From: Pseudomonadota bacterium
GTDB lineage: Bacteria; Pseudomonadota; Alphaproteobacteria; Sphingomonadales; Sphingomonadaceae
DNA: 64,000 nt
Reading direction: 5' to 3'
NCBI GenBank assembly: GCA_023391375.1
Contig: JAEWBB010000001.1
Span: forward strand, 1-64,000
This document shows, piece after piece, positions 8,941 through 17,268 of the stretch. Positions within the stretch are counted from its first letter, which is position 1. Each line of letters opens with the position of its first letter. The notes below the pieces were generated by a model that searched no databases, had not been told where the DNA came from, and saw only the letters and a list, made by a program, of their open reading frames with translations. The translations under genes and the position numbers were made by a program.

Positions 8941-9210
8941 ATGTCGATTACCGCCGAGAAGAAGCAGGAACTGATCAAGGACAACGCCCGCGAGAGCGGT
9001 GATACCGGCTCGCCGGAAGTTCAGGTCGCGATCCTGACCGAGCGCATCGTCAACCTGACCGAGCACTTCAAGACCCACGCGAAGGACAACCACTCGCGCC
9101 GCGGCCTCTTGATGCTGGTCAACAAGCGCCGCAGCCTGCTCGACTATCTCAAGAAGAAGGACGTCCAACGCTACAGCGACCTGATCGCCAAGCTGGGCCT
9201 TCGCAAGTAA
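8941..9210 (+). CDS. rpsO: 30S ribosomal protein S15
   Basis: An 89-residue protein of the normal family length that binds the central domain of 16S rRNA. DTGSPEVQVAILTERI and HSRRGLLMLVNKRRSLLDYL are the family signatures. A GAATAGGAG sequence precedes the ATG. It sits between truB and pnp as usual, with a hairpin terminator directly after the stop. Confidence 0.99.
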   Translation: MSITAEKKQELIKDNARESGDTGSPEVQVAILTERIVNLTEHFKTHAKDNHSRRGLLMLVNKRRSLLDYLKKKDVQRYSDLIAKLGLRK

Positions 9211-9220
9211 CCAGTTTCAA

Positions 9221-9252
9221 GAAGGGCGCCCCAGCGGCGCCCTTCGACTTTT
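9221..9252 (+). terminator. Hairpin terminator after rpsO
   Basis: GAAGGGCGCC-CCAGC-GGCGCCCTTC, a perfect 10-bp stem with a 5-base loop, followed by GACTTTTAC. It begins ten bases after the rpsO stop. The T run is short, so partial read-through into pnp is likely; the stem may also be the site at which the rpsO-pnp mRNA is processed. Confidence 0.75.
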
Positions 9253-9382
9253 ACGGGCCTGTCGCAATCCGGCGGCAAGTCCGACGACCAGGGGCAAGAG
9301 AAGACCGCCCCGAACCGACCGCAGGCCGGATTGCCTGCACCCTAGAGGCCCCACGCGCATCCGGCGCCTGGGTGAGACATTT

Positions 9383-11725
9383 ATGTTCAATATCAAGACT
9401 GTTGAAATCGATCTCGGCGGCAAGACGCTGAAGCTCGAAACGGGCCGCGTGGCCCGCCAGGCCAATGGCTCCGTCATGGCCACCATGGGCGAAACCGTCG
9501 TCCTTTGCGCCGTTACCGCCGCCAAGTCGGTGAAGCCGGGCCAGGACTTCTTCCCGCTCACCGTCCACTACCAGGAAAAATTCTCGGCCGCCGGGCGCAT
9601 CCCGGGCGGCTTCTTCAAGCGTGAGCGCGGCGCGACCGAAAAGGAAACGCTGACCAGCCGCCTGATCGATCGCCCGATCCGCCCGCTGTTCCCGGAAGGC
9701 TTATACAACGAAGTCCTCGTGATCGCGCAGGTCCTGTCGTACGACGGCGAGAACGAGCCGGACATCGTCGCGATGTGCGCCGCTTCGGCAGCGCTGTGCC
9801 TGTCGGGCGTCCCGTTCATGGGCCCGATCGGCGCCGCCCGCGTCGGCTTCAAGGACGGTGAGTACATCCTCAACCCGACCAAGACCGAAACCGAGGAGGG
9901 CGATCTCGACCTCGTCGTCGCCGGCACCCTCGATGCCGTGATGATGGTGGAATCGGAAGCCAAGGAGCTTTCGGAAGACACCATGCTCGGCGCCGTGATG
10001 TTCGCCCACGCCGCCTCGAAGAAGATCTGCGAAGGCATCATCAAGCTGGCCGAGCAGGCCGCCAAGGACCCGTGGGACCTGGCCACCAGCGACGCCAAGG
10101 ACAACGCCAAGAAGACGCTCAAGGGCGTCGTCGGAGCCGACATCGAAGCGGCCTACAAGCTGACCGACAAGTCGGAGCGTTCGGCCGCCCTCAACGTCGC
10201 CCGCGACAAGGCCAAGGAAGCGTTCGCCGACGCCGAGCCGCAGGAGCAGCTTGCTGCTTCGAAGGCGGTCAAGGCGCTCGAGGCGGACATCGTCCGCACC
10301 GCGATCCTCAAGGAAGGCCGCCGCATCGACGGCCGCGACACCAAGACGGTTCGTCCGATTGAGGCGATGGTAGGCTTCCTGCCGCGCGCCCATGGTTCGG
10401 CGCTGTTCACCCGCGGCGAGACGCAGGCGATCTGCACCACCACGCTGGGCACCAAGGACAGCGAGCAGATGATCGACGGCCTTGAGGGCCTGAGCTACTC
10501 GCGCTTCATGCTGCACTACAACTTCCCGCCCTACTCGGTCGGTGAAGTGGGCCGCTTCGGCGCCCCGGGCCGCCGTGAAGTCGGCCATGGCAAGCTGGCG
10601 TGGCGTGCGCTGCACCCGATGCTGCCGACCAGCGAGGAATTCCCGTACACGATCCGCGTCCTGTCGGACATTACGGAGAGCAACGGCTCGTCGTCGATGG
10701 CCACCGTCTGCGGCGGCTCGCTGTCGATGATGGACGCAGGCGTTCCGCTGAAGCGTCCGGTCGCCGGCATCGCCATGGGCCTGATCCTCGAAGGCAAGGA
10801 CTTTGCCGTGATCAGCGACATCCTGGGCGACGAGGACCACCTCGGCGACATGGACTTCAAGGTCGCCGGCACGTCCGAAGGCATCACCACGATGCAGATG
10901 GACATCAAGGTCGCCGGCATCACCGAGGAGATCATGAAGGTCGCCCTGGCCCAGGCCAAGGACGGTCGTACCCATATCCTCGGCGAAATGGCCAAGGCGC
11001 TCGACCACACCCGTGAAGAGCTGTCGGCCCACGCGCCGCGCATCGAGACGATGCAGATCAACAAGGACAAGATCCGCGAAGTGATCGGCACCGGCGGCAA
11101 GGTGATCCGCGAGATCGTCGCCACCACCGGCGCCAAGGTCGACATCGACGACGAGGGCCTGATCAAGATCAGCTCGTCGGACCTCACGCAGATCGAAGCC
11201 GCTCGCCAGTGGATCCAGGGCATCGTCGCCGAAGCCGAAGTCGGCAAGATCTACGACGGCAAGGTCGCCAACATCGTCGATTTCGGCGCGTTCGTGACCT
11301 TCATGCCGGGCAAGGACGGCCTGGTGCACGTCTCGGAAATCAAGAATGAGCGTGTCGAGAAGGTCGCCGACGTGCTGACCGAAGGCCAGGACGTGAAGGT
11401 CAAGCTGCTCGAGATCGACCCGCGCGGCAAGGTCCGCCTTTCGATGCGCGTCGTCGACCAGGAAACCGGCGCCGAACTGGAAGACACCCGCCCGCCGCGC
11501 GAACCGCGTGAAGACCGCGGCCCGCGTGGTGATCGCGGCCCGCGCCGTGATGGCGGCCGTGGCCGTGACGATCGCGGTGGCCGTGGTGGCCGCGACCGCG
11601 ACGACCGTGGCCCGCGCGGCGAAGGCCGTGGCGACCGCGGCCCGCGCCGCGAGCGCCGTGACGACGACAACGGCCCGGCGCCCGAGTTCGCACCGGCCTT
11701 CCTGACCGGCAACGACGACGAATAA
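9383..11725 (+). CDS. pnp: Polyribonucleotide nucleotidyltransferase (PNPase)
   Basis: A 780-residue phosphorolytic 3'-5' exoribonuclease. Two RNase PH domains (FFPLTVHYQEKFSAAGRIPGG in the first; GRRDGRDTKTVRPI-like and FMLHYNFPPYSVGE in the second) flank an all-helical linker. They are followed by a KH domain (IREVIGTGGKVIREI) and an S1 domain (GKVANIVDFGAFVTFMPG). After S1 there is a tail of about 80 residues made almost only of R, G, D, P and E (RGDRGPRRDGGRGRDD-like), ending in a short conserved-looking hydrophobic piece FAPAFLTGNDDE. Such a tail suggests RNA or degradosome contacts. A strong terminator follows. Confidence 0.98.
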   Translation: MFNIKTVEIDLGGKTLKLETGRVARQANGSVMATMGETVVLCAVTAAKSVKPGQDFFPLTVHYQEKFSAAGRIPGGFFKRERGATEKETLTSRLIDRPIRPLFPEGLYNEVLVIAQVLSYDGENEPDIVAMCAASAALCLSGVPFMGPIGAARVGFKDGEYILNPTKTETEEGDLDLVVAGTLDAVMMVESEAKELSEDTMLGAVMFAHAASKKICEGIIKLAEQAAKDPWDLATSDAKDNAKKTLKGVVGADIEAAYKLTDKSERSAALNVARDKAKEAFADAEPQEQLAASKAVKALEADIVRTAILKEGRRIDGRDTKTVRPIEAMVGFLPRAHGSALFTRGETQAICTTTLGTKDSEQMIDGLEGLSYSRFMLHYNFPPYSVGEVGRFGAPGRREVGHGKLAWRALHPMLPTSEEFPYTIRVLSDITESNGSSSMATVCGGSLSMMDAGVPLKRPVAGIAMGLILEGKDFAVISDILGDEDHLGDMDFKVAGTSEGITTMQMDIKVAGITEEIMKVALAQAKDGRTHILGEMAKALDHTREELSAHAPRIETMQINKDKIREVIGTGGKVIREIVATTGAKVDIDDEGLIKISSSDLTQIEAARQWIQGIVAEAEVGKIYDGKVANIVDFGAFVTFMPGKDGLVHVSEIKNERVEKVADVLTEGQDVKVKLLEIDPRGKVRLSMRVVDQETGAELEDTRPPREPREDRGPRGDRGPRRDGGRGRDDRGGRGGRDRDDRGPRGEGRGDRGPRRERRDDDNGPAPEFAPAFLTGNDDE

Positions 11726-11752
11726 TCGTCCGCGCCCGAAAGGCTAAGGAAG

Positions 11753-11782
11753 CGCCCCTGCCGGAAACGGCGGGGGCGTTTT
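11753..11782 (+). terminator. Rho-independent terminator after pnp
   Basis: CGCCCCTGCCG-GAAA-CGGCGGGGGCG followed by TTTT: an 11-bp stem with one G-T pair, a GNRA-type tetraloop and a T run. It lies 28 bases after the pnp stop and closes the translation block. Confidence 0.9.
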
Positions 11783-11811
11783 CGTTAATATTACTTCGAT
11801 AAGCGGCCCGC

Positions 11812-12204
11812 ATGAACGCGCCAGTTATCGTCGCCCCAGCGCATAAGGCCGAGCAGCGACTTCGGTCGCTATGCAATGATCGGCGCCTAAAGTTGCTTCA
11901 GGAATTCGCTCGGATTGAAATTGCCCTTGCCGCCAAAGACACTGGGACTTTTGGCAAAATGCTACAGGGCTGGATCGGAGAAGATCCGGAACGCCAATCC
12001 TTCAAGTCGCTATCCGATGCCCGAAACTTGGTGGCCCACGCTTACGTCGAAATCGTCGACACGGAGTTCGGCAAAATCGCCGTTTGGCGAATGGCCAAGG
12101 GCAAGAACAACCTCAACGCCTGCACGATGGATGACAAGGCGCTAGAGAAGTGGTTCGACGACATTCAAAAGAAGACGAAACGACTCATCAAAGAGCTCTC
12201 TTAA
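11812..12204 (+). CDS. Small protein with a HepT-like HEPN motif
   Basis: A 130-residue, largely helical protein. Residues 71-78 read RNLVAHAY, which fits the R-x4-H-x-Y motif of HEPN ribonucleases such as HepT, where Arg and His form the catalytic pair and Tyr is the residue AMPylated by the MntA antitoxin. Length is close to HepT. Base composition is visibly less GC-rich than its neighbours (runs such as AAGTTGCTTCAGG). No nucleotidyltransferase partner lies beside it: pnp is upstream and the convergent DUF2892 gene is downstream. No good Shine-Dalgarno sequence precedes the ATG. The HEPN assignment rests on motif and helicity only; it may be an immunity, regulatory or orphan protein. Confidence 0.6.
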   Translation: MNAPVIVAPAHKAEQRLRSLCNDRRLKLLQEFARIEIALAAKDTGTFGKMLQGWIGEDPERQSFKSLSDARNLVAHAYVEIVDTEFGKIAVWRMAKGKNNLNACTMDDKALEKWFDDIQKKTKRLIKELS

Positions 12205-12434
12205 ATCCGCTCGTCCACCTGCTTGTAGGCGTCGGCGTGGTTCATGCTGTCGATGTCCATCGCGCGGTACGCGGGGCAGCTTCCGGTCAGGCCGGTGACC
12301 AACAGCAGCGCGCCCACCACGCCCAAAAGCGCGGCGAACCAGCCGGCGACCAGTCCCATGGCGATGAGGAAGGCGAACACGGCGCCGATGACGATCCTGA
12401 CGGCGCGATCGGCGGGTCCGACGTTCTTGATCAT
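12201..12434 (-). CDS. DUF2892 (YgaP-type) small inner-membrane protein
   Basis: A 77-residue protein starting MIKNVGPADRAVRI, followed by two hydrophobic helices (IVIGAVFAFLIAMGLVAGW and FAALLGVVGALLLVTGL) and the GSCPAYRA motif: the DUF2892 pattern found in the membrane part of YgaP and as stand-alone proteins, often linked to sulfur chemistry. An AGGAGG Shine-Dalgarno precedes the ATG. Its last bases overlap the convergent HEPN-like gene. The cellular role is not known. Confidence 0.85.
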   Translation of the reverse strand: MIKNVGPADRAVRIVIGAVFAFLIAMGLVAGWFAALLGVVGALLLVTGLTGSCPAYRAMDIDSMNHADAYKQVDERI

Positions 12435-12570
12435 GAATCACCTCCTTCGGGCCAGCGTCGGCGCGTCGAAGGTCGGCGTTGGCGGGTCAGCCCGCGGCGG
12501 TTCAGCCCACGGGGCTCGCCGCGACTATAACACGCCGGCGATGAATCCGCCAATTGAAGGAAGGCCGGAC

Positions 12571-12646
12571 TGGTGGAGCTGAGGGGAATCGAACCCCTGA
12601 CCTCTGCAGTGCGATTGCAGCGCTCTCCCATCTGAGCTACAGCCCC
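12571..12646 (-). tRNA. tRNA-Ala (anticodon CGC)
   Basis: Read on the minus strand, 76 bases fold into a full cloverleaf: acceptor GGGGCTG paired with CAGCTCC, D arm GCTC...GAGC, anticodon stem CTGCA/TGCAG with loop ATCGCAC (anticodon CGC), and T arm with GGTTCGATTCC. The 3' CCA is encoded. No integration scar is seen beside it. Confidence 0.96.
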
Positions 12647-12833
12647 ACACCCGTCCGGCAGCGCCCCTTTAGCGACGGATTTTCCCCTTAGCAACGCTGT
12701 TCGAAGGCGAATTCGCACCTTGTCGCGGCTGGCCGTCCGCTCGGCGCGCGACGCGCAACATCCCTCCTGCCGGAACGTTTCAGTTTCGTGGTCCCGTGAT
12801 GGGGAACCTGTTCAGTAAAAGGAGGAGATTTCC

Positions 12834-13745
12834 ATGACTTATGGTCGCTACGAAAGCCGCCGTAACTGGCGCGAGCCGCGTTCGCGCGACGATTACCAGG
12901 GCGAGCGCAGCCAGTGGCGCGGCGACGAGGACCGCGGCTTTTTCGAACGTGCCGGCGACGAGATCGCCAGCTGGTTTGGCGATGACGACGCCCAGCGGCG
13001 CCGCGAGATGGACGAGCGCCGCGATGACGATTACCGCCGTCCGCAGGCGCCTTATGGAGCCGCATCGGACTATGGTCGCGGCGATTATGCGCGCAGCGAC
13101 TACGACCGCTTCGAGCGCAGCCCGCGCTTCCGCGACGAAGGCTACCGCCGCCCCTACACCGGCCGCTTCAGCGGTCGCGGGTTCGGCGACAGCGGGTATC
13201 GCGAGACCGGCTTCGACCGCAGCCCATCGCGCGAGGATCGCTTCGACCGTGGCTTCACGCAGCGCGACTTCTCCGGTCAGGCGTCGGGCCTGCACGATCC
13301 GCACTACAGCGAATGGCGCCGCCGACAGATTGACAGCCTCGACCGCGACTACGACGAATATCGCCGGGAGAACGAAGGCCGGTTCGACAACGAGTTCGGC
13401 CAGTGGCGTGAAACCCGCGCGATCAAGCGCCAGATGCTCGGCACCGTGAAGGAGCATATGACCGTCGTCGGGTCCGACGGCGAGCATGTCGGAACCGTCG
13501 ACAAGGTGCGCGGCGACCGCATCGTCCTGACCAAATCGGACAGCGACGACGGCCGTCATCATCTCATCAATTGCTCGATGGTCGACTCCATCGACGGCGA
13601 CACGGTGAAGCTCAACGTGCCGAGCGAGGAAGCGAAGTCGAAGGCGTTCAGCGATGCGCGCCGCGACAGCGCCCTGTTCGAGCGTGACGACAGCCGCAGC
13701 GACGGCCCGCACATGCTCAACCGGAGCTTTTCGGGCACCTACTAA
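12834..13745 (+). CDS. SWFGD / DUF2171 domain protein
   Basis: A 303-residue, very polar protein rich in Arg, Asp, Tyr and Gly. The N-terminal third contains GDEIASWFGDDDA, the SWFGD motif. A long disordered stretch with YDRFERS/FDRSPSRED-type repeats follows, and the C-terminal 90 residues form a DUF2171 domain (IKRQMLGTVKEHMTVVGSDG ... VDKVRGDRIVLTKSDS). Such proteins are common in Sphingomonadales and are often associated with stress responses, but the mechanism is unknown. A GGAGGAG ribosome-binding site precedes the ATG. A terminator follows, so it is a single-gene unit. Confidence 0.82.
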   Translation: MTYGRYESRRNWREPRSRDDYQGERSQWRGDEDRGFFERAGDEIASWFGDDDAQRRREMDERRDDDYRRPQAPYGAASDYGRGDYARSDYDRFERSPRFRDEGYRRPYTGRFSGRGFGDSGYRETGFDRSPSREDRFDRGFTQRDFSGQASGLHDPHYSEWRRRQIDSLDRDYDEYRRENEGRFDNEFGQWRETRAIKRQMLGTVKEHMTVVGSDGEHVGTVDKVRGDRIVLTKSDSDDGRHHLINCSMVDSIDGDTVKLNVPSEEAKSKAFSDARRDSALFERDDSRSDGPHMLNRSFSGTY

Positions 13746-13761
13746 GCCCGCCAGTCTCCCC

Positions 13762-13783
13762 CCGTCGATCGCATGATCGACGG
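13762..13783. repeat. Inverted repeat after the SWFGD gene
   Basis: CCGTCGATC-GCAT-GATCGACGG, a perfect 9-bp stem with a 4-base loop, 16 bases after the stop and just ahead of the true terminator. It may protect the mRNA 3' end. Confidence 0.5.
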
Positions 13784-13790
13784 CACATGG

Positions 13791-13829
13791 AGGGCCCGGC
13801 TGCAGGCCAGCGCAGCCGGGCCCTTTCTT
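13791..13829 (+). terminator. Rho-independent terminator of the SWFGD gene
   Basis: AGGGCCCGGCTG and CAGCCGGGCCCT form a perfect 12-bp stem around a 10-base loop, followed by TTCTT. It lies 45 bases after the stop codon. Confidence 0.88.
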
Positions 13830-13881
13830 GTGCGTCCATTCCGTCCTAATCCGAAACCCGACGTGACGGAGGAGAATGACG

Positions 13882-14883
13882 ATGGCCAAAGCCTGGCACC
13901 TGACGAGCCGGCCCAACGGCATGCCGGTAGAGAGCGACTTTGCCTTCAGGGACATCGACCTGCCCGCGGTCGGCGAGGGCCTCGTGCGGGTGAAGAACCT
14001 CTACCTCTCGGTCGATCCCTACATGCGCGGCCGCATGAACGACGTGAAGAGCTATGTGCCCCCCTTCCAGCTCGACGCCCCGATGGAGGGCGGCGCCGTG
14101 GGCGAGGTGGTCGAGAGCGGCGATTCCGGCTTCGCGCCCGGTGACCTCGTCTTCCACATGGCCGGATGGCGCGACGAGGCGGTGGTGCCGGCGTCCGCGC
14201 TCAACAAGCTGCCGGCGATCCCAGGTGTCGAGCCGCAGGCCTTCCTCGGCAATCTCGGCCTGACCGGGGCGACCGCTTACTTCGGCCTGTTCGACGCCGC
14301 CCAGGCCAAGGAAGGCGACGTGGTGTTCGTGTCGGCGGCGGCCGGCGCGGTGGGGTCGGCGGTCGTCCAGATCGCCAAGGCAAAGGGCATGATCGTGATC
14401 GGTTCGGCGGGCGGCGCTGACAAGTGCGCCTTCGTATCGTCGCTCGGCGCCGACGCGACCGTGGATTACAAGGCCGGCCCGGTGCTCAAGGGCCTCGCAG
14501 CGGCGCTCCAGCAGCTCGGAAAGCCCGGCATCGACGTCTACTTCGACAATGTCGGCGGCGATCATCTCGATGCCGCCTTCGCCACGGCCAACAAGGACGC
14601 GCGGATGGCCATCTGCGGCATGATCGGCAGCTACAATTCCACCGAGCCGATGGCCTTCCGCTACATTATGCGGGTCATCGCCATGCGCATCCTGGTCAAG
14701 GGTTTCATTTACACCGACTACCTCGCCCGGATGCCTGAATTCTACCGCGACATGGGCGGGTGGATGGCCGGCGGGCAGGTCAAGAACCGCGACACGGTGG
14801 TCGAAGGCCTCGACAGGACGCTCGACGCCTTCATGGGGCTGTTCGAAGGCTCCAACACCGGCAAGATGCTGGTGAAACTGTAA
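13882..14883 (+). CDS. NADP-dependent medium-chain oxidoreductase (CurA/leukotriene-B4 DH type)
   Basis: A 333-residue zinc-free MDR enzyme. It has the SVDPYMRGRMND motif typical of the CurA / prostaglandin reductase group and a Rossmann domain (VSAAAGAVGSAVVQIAKAKG). The later YFDNVGGDHLDAAF pattern fits an NADPH-dependent 2-alkenal or alkenone reductase. The exact substrate cannot be read. ATG 13882 is chosen because GGAGGAG lies seven bases before it; the ATG at 13876 is too close. An inverted repeat follows, shared with the convergent peptidase gene. Confidence 0.9.
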   Translation: MAKAWHLTSRPNGMPVESDFAFRDIDLPAVGEGLVRVKNLYLSVDPYMRGRMNDVKSYVPPFQLDAPMEGGAVGEVVESGDSGFAPGDLVFHMAGWRDEAVVPASALNKLPAIPGVEPQAFLGNLGLTGATAYFGLFDAAQAKEGDVVFVSAAAGAVGSAVVQIAKAKGMIVIGSAGGADKCAFVSSLGADATVDYKAGPVLKGLAAALQQLGKPGIDVYFDNVGGDHLDAAFATANKDARMAICGMIGSYNSTEPMAFRYIMRVIAMRILVKGFIYTDYLARMPEFYRDMGGWMAGGQVKNRDTVVEGLDRTLDAFMGLFEGSNTGKMLVKL

Positions 14884-14908
14884 GCCGTCCGCCTTCGGGC
14901 AGGACGGC
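14884..14908. terminator. Likely two-way terminator hairpin
   Basis: GCCGTCC-GCCTTCGGGCA-GGACGGC: a 7-bp stem with a further small stem-loop (GCC TTCG GGC) stacked inside. It sits between the ends of two convergent genes and has no T run, so the call is by position and structure only. Confidence 0.55.
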
Positions 14909-14928
14909 CTAACAGGTCTTCGACGCGC

Positions 14929-15789
14929 TTAGCGGTTGTACTGGCAGGCGGCGGGATCGCCGCTCGTCAGGCCGCGCCGAAGCGCTTCCATGCGCTGCGC
15001 CGACGAACCGTGGGTAAAGCTTTCCGGCACGACGCGACCTTGCGTCTGCTGCTGCAGCGTGTCGTCGCCGATCGCCTCGGCGGCGCGCATGCCTTCCTCG
15101 ATATCGCCCTGCTCCATCGCGCCCGACCGCTTGGCCCACACGCCGGCATAGCAATCGGCCTGCAGTTCGATACCGACCTGGACCTGGTTGCCCTGGGCCT
15201 GGCCGAGGCGCTGCTGCGCCGACTGCGCCTGGTCGAGCGTGCCCTCAAGATCCTGGACGTGGTGGCCGACCTCGTGCGCGATGACATAGGCCTGCGCGAA
15301 ATCGCCCGGCGCCTGGAAACGGCGCGCCAATTCACCGAAGAATTGTTCGTCGAGGTAAATCTTCTTGTCGGTCGGACAATAGAACGGGCCCATCGCCGAC
15401 TGGGCGATGCCGCAGCCCGAATTGCCGGCGTTGGAGAACCAGTGGAGGACGGTCGGCGAATATTGCGCGCCGGCCTGCTGGAAGATCTGGCCCCAAACCT
15501 GCTCGGTCGAACCCAGCACCTGCCGGGCGAACTTGTCGGTGTCCGGGCTGACCGAAATGGTCTTGCCGTTCTCGCTCGACGCGGTGCCGCCGCCACCGCC
15601 GCCCAAACCGCCGCCAAGCGAGGTCAGTGCGCAATAGCCGAGGCCGAGGATCACCAGGCCAATGATGCCGAAGCGCGACAGCACGAGCTGAAACAGCAGC
15701 CCGATGATTCCGCCGCCCATGCCGCCCAGCGAACTGGTCCGGCCGCTATCATATTCGACATTCGAACTTCCCGGGCCGTCGAACCGCAT
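14929..15789 (-). CDS. Neutral zinc metallopeptidase (YpfJ family)
   Basis: A 286-residue protein of the zn_peptidase/YpfJ family. There is one membrane helix near residues 28-55 (IIGLLFQLVLSRFGIIGLVI), a Gly-rich linker and a periplasmic-type domain. That domain has SNAGNSGCG, ... PFYCPTDKKIYLD and the metal site YVIAHEVGHHVQDLEG (HExxH), followed by ELQADCYAGVWA as the third ligand region. ATG 15789 begins MRFDGPG, the usual start of this family. The substrate is unknown. The gene is divergent from the 3-hydroxybutyrate dehydrogenase. Confidence 0.93.
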   Translation of the reverse strand: MRFDGPGSSNVEYDSGRTSSLGGMGGGIIGLLFQLVLSRFGIIGLVILGLGYCALTSLGGGLGGGGGGTASSENGKTISVSPDTDKFARQVLGSTEQVWGQIFQQAGAQYSPTVLHWFSNAGNSGCGIAQSAMGPFYCPTDKKIYLDEQFFGELARRFQAPGDFAQAYVIAHEVGHHVQDLEGTLDQAQSAQQRLGQAQGNQVQVGIELQADCYAGVWAKRSGAMEQGDIEEGMRAAEAIGDDTLQQQTQGRVVPESFTHGSSAQRMEALRRGLTSGDPAACQYNR

Positions 15790-15877
15790 CGCCTTGTCCC
15801 TCTTCTTTTCCTGTTCGACAAATGCTCCACGAGCGTAACGGTTGCAAATCGTCGCGCGGGGCAACAGGGTCGCTTCC

Positions 15878-16645
15878 ATGAAGCTCAACGGAAAAGTCGC
15901 CCTCGTCACCGGTTCCACCAGCGGAATCGGCCTCGCCATCGCCCGCAGCTACGCCGCCCATGGTGCCAAGGTCATGCTCAACGGGTTCGGCGACCCGTCC
16001 GAGATCCAGGCGCTGTGCGACGAGCTGGGCGCCATCCATGACGGGGCCGACCTGGGCGACGCGGCGGCAATCGAGGCGATGGTGGCGCGTTGTACGGGCG
16101 AGCTTGGCGCGCCCGACATCCTCGTCAACAATGCCGGCATCCAGCACGTCTCGCCGGTGGACCAGTTCCCGGTCGACAAGTGGGAAGCGATCCTGCGCAT
16201 CAACCTGACCGCGGTGTTCCACACCACCCGCCTGTGCATCCCGGCGATGCGCGACAAGGGCTGGGGACGGATCATCAACACCGCCAGCGCGCACAGCCTG
16301 GTCGCGTCGCCCAACAAGAGCGCTTACGTCGCGGCCAAGCATGGCGTCGCCGGTTTCACCAAGACGGTCGCGCTGGAGACGGCGAAGGACGGTATCACCG
16401 TCAATTGCATTTCCCCCGGCTACGTCTGGACCCCGCTGGTCGAACGGCAGATCCCGGATACGATGGCCACCCGCGGCCTGACCCGCGAGCAGGTGATGAA
16501 CGACGTCCTCCTCGCCGCGCAGCCGACCAAGCGGTTCGTCACGGTCGACGAGGTCGCGAGCCTCGCCCTCTACCTCGCCAGCGACGGGGCGGCGTCGATG
16601 ACCGGCGCCAATCTCAGCATGGACGGCGGCTGGACCGCGGCCTGA
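15878..16645 (+). CDS. bdhA: 3-hydroxybutyrate dehydrogenase (SDR family)
   Basis: A 255-residue short-chain dehydrogenase that probably interconverts D-3-hydroxybutyrate and acetoacetate with NAD, in the breakdown of polyhydroxybutyrate. The cofactor motif TGSTSGIG (residues 11-18), NNAG, the catalytic Tyr150-x3-Lys154 in SAYVAAKHG and the family-typical NTASAHSLVASPNKS and ISPGYVWTPLVERQIP are present. The C-terminal SMDGGWTA is also characteristic. A lipoprotein gene starts five bases after the stop. Confidence 0.92.
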   Translation: MKLNGKVALVTGSTSGIGLAIARSYAAHGAKVMLNGFGDPSEIQALCDELGAIHDGADLGDAAAIEAMVARCTGELGAPDILVNNAGIQHVSPVDQFPVDKWEAILRINLTAVFHTTRLCIPAMRDKGWGRIINTASAHSLVASPNKSAYVAAKHGVAGFTKTVALETAKDGITVNCISPGYVWTPLVERQIPDTMATRGLTREQVMNDVLLAAQPTKRFVTVDEVASLALYLASDGAASMTGANLSMDGGWTAA

Positions 16646-16650
16646 CCAGG

Positions 16651-17268
16651 ATGATGCGCCGCCTGATCGCCCTTTCCGTTGCCGCGCTCGTGACGAGCGG
16701 TTGCACCGTCCCCTTGTCGCTTGGCGCCCCCAAGTCGACGGACTGGCGAACGGCGGCCAATGAATCGGACCGCGAGCGCCTCCGCGACTGGCGACCGACG
16801 CTGGAGCGCGCGCTGGCGAAGGCGAGCGCCGCCGGCCACGGATCCGAAATCGCGGTGGAAGGGCCGTTGCTGGCGCTGGATTCGGCGATCGACAGCAACA
16901 TCCCGACCGGCACCTATCGTTGCCGCGTGATCAAGCTGGGTGCGCGGACCGAACGCAACCGCGATTTCGTCGCTTATGGTCCCTTCACCTGCCGCATCGG
17001 CCTGTCCGGCAGCGTCAAATCGTTCCACCTGATCGGCGGCGTGCAGCGCCCGGCCGGCTACATCTACCCGGCCGACCGGCTTCGCTCGGTCTTCCTCGGC
17101 GCGTTGTCTCTTGGCGACGAACGGGCAGACATCAAATATGGCATCGATCCCGACCGCGACATGGCCGGCTGGGTGGAGCGAATCGGCGATTCGCGATGGC
17201 GCATCGTCCTGCCGGAGCCGCGGCTCGAAAGCCTGGCCGACGTGATCGAACTGGTGCCCGCCGCCTAA
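16651..17268 (+). CDS. DUF4893 family lipoprotein-like protein
   Basis: A 205-residue protein. A signal sequence MMRRLIALSVAALVTSGC carries a weak lipobox, so it is probably an exported or lipid-anchored protein. The rest fits DUF4893 (DWRTAANESDRERLRDW..; GTYRCRVIKLG; GYIYPADRLRSVFLGAL), a family of unknown function common in Sphingomonadales. Starts at 16651 and 16654 are both possible. It may be co-transcribed with bdhA and overlaps the convergent aldo/keto reductase by four bases. Confidence 0.82.
   Translation: MMRRLIALSVAALVTSGCTVPLSLGAPKSTDWRTAANESDRERLRDWRPTLERALAKASAAGHGSEIAVEGPLLALDSAIDSNIPTGTYRCRVIKLGARTERNRDFVAYGPFTCRIGLSGSVKSFHLIGGVQRPAGYIYPADRLRSVFLGALSLGDERADIKYGIDPDRDMAGWVERIGDSRWRIVLPEPRLESLADVIELVPAA

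Noticed and set aside
9701..11329. A 542-codon minus-strand frame across pnp
   Set aside because: Antisense shadow of PNPase with the usual His/Asp/Arg-rich composition and no ribosome-binding site or family signal.
12200..12530. Plus-strand frame of 126 codons across the DUF2892 gene
   Set aside because: Antisense to a recognised family with a strong AGGAGG start; no coding features of its own.
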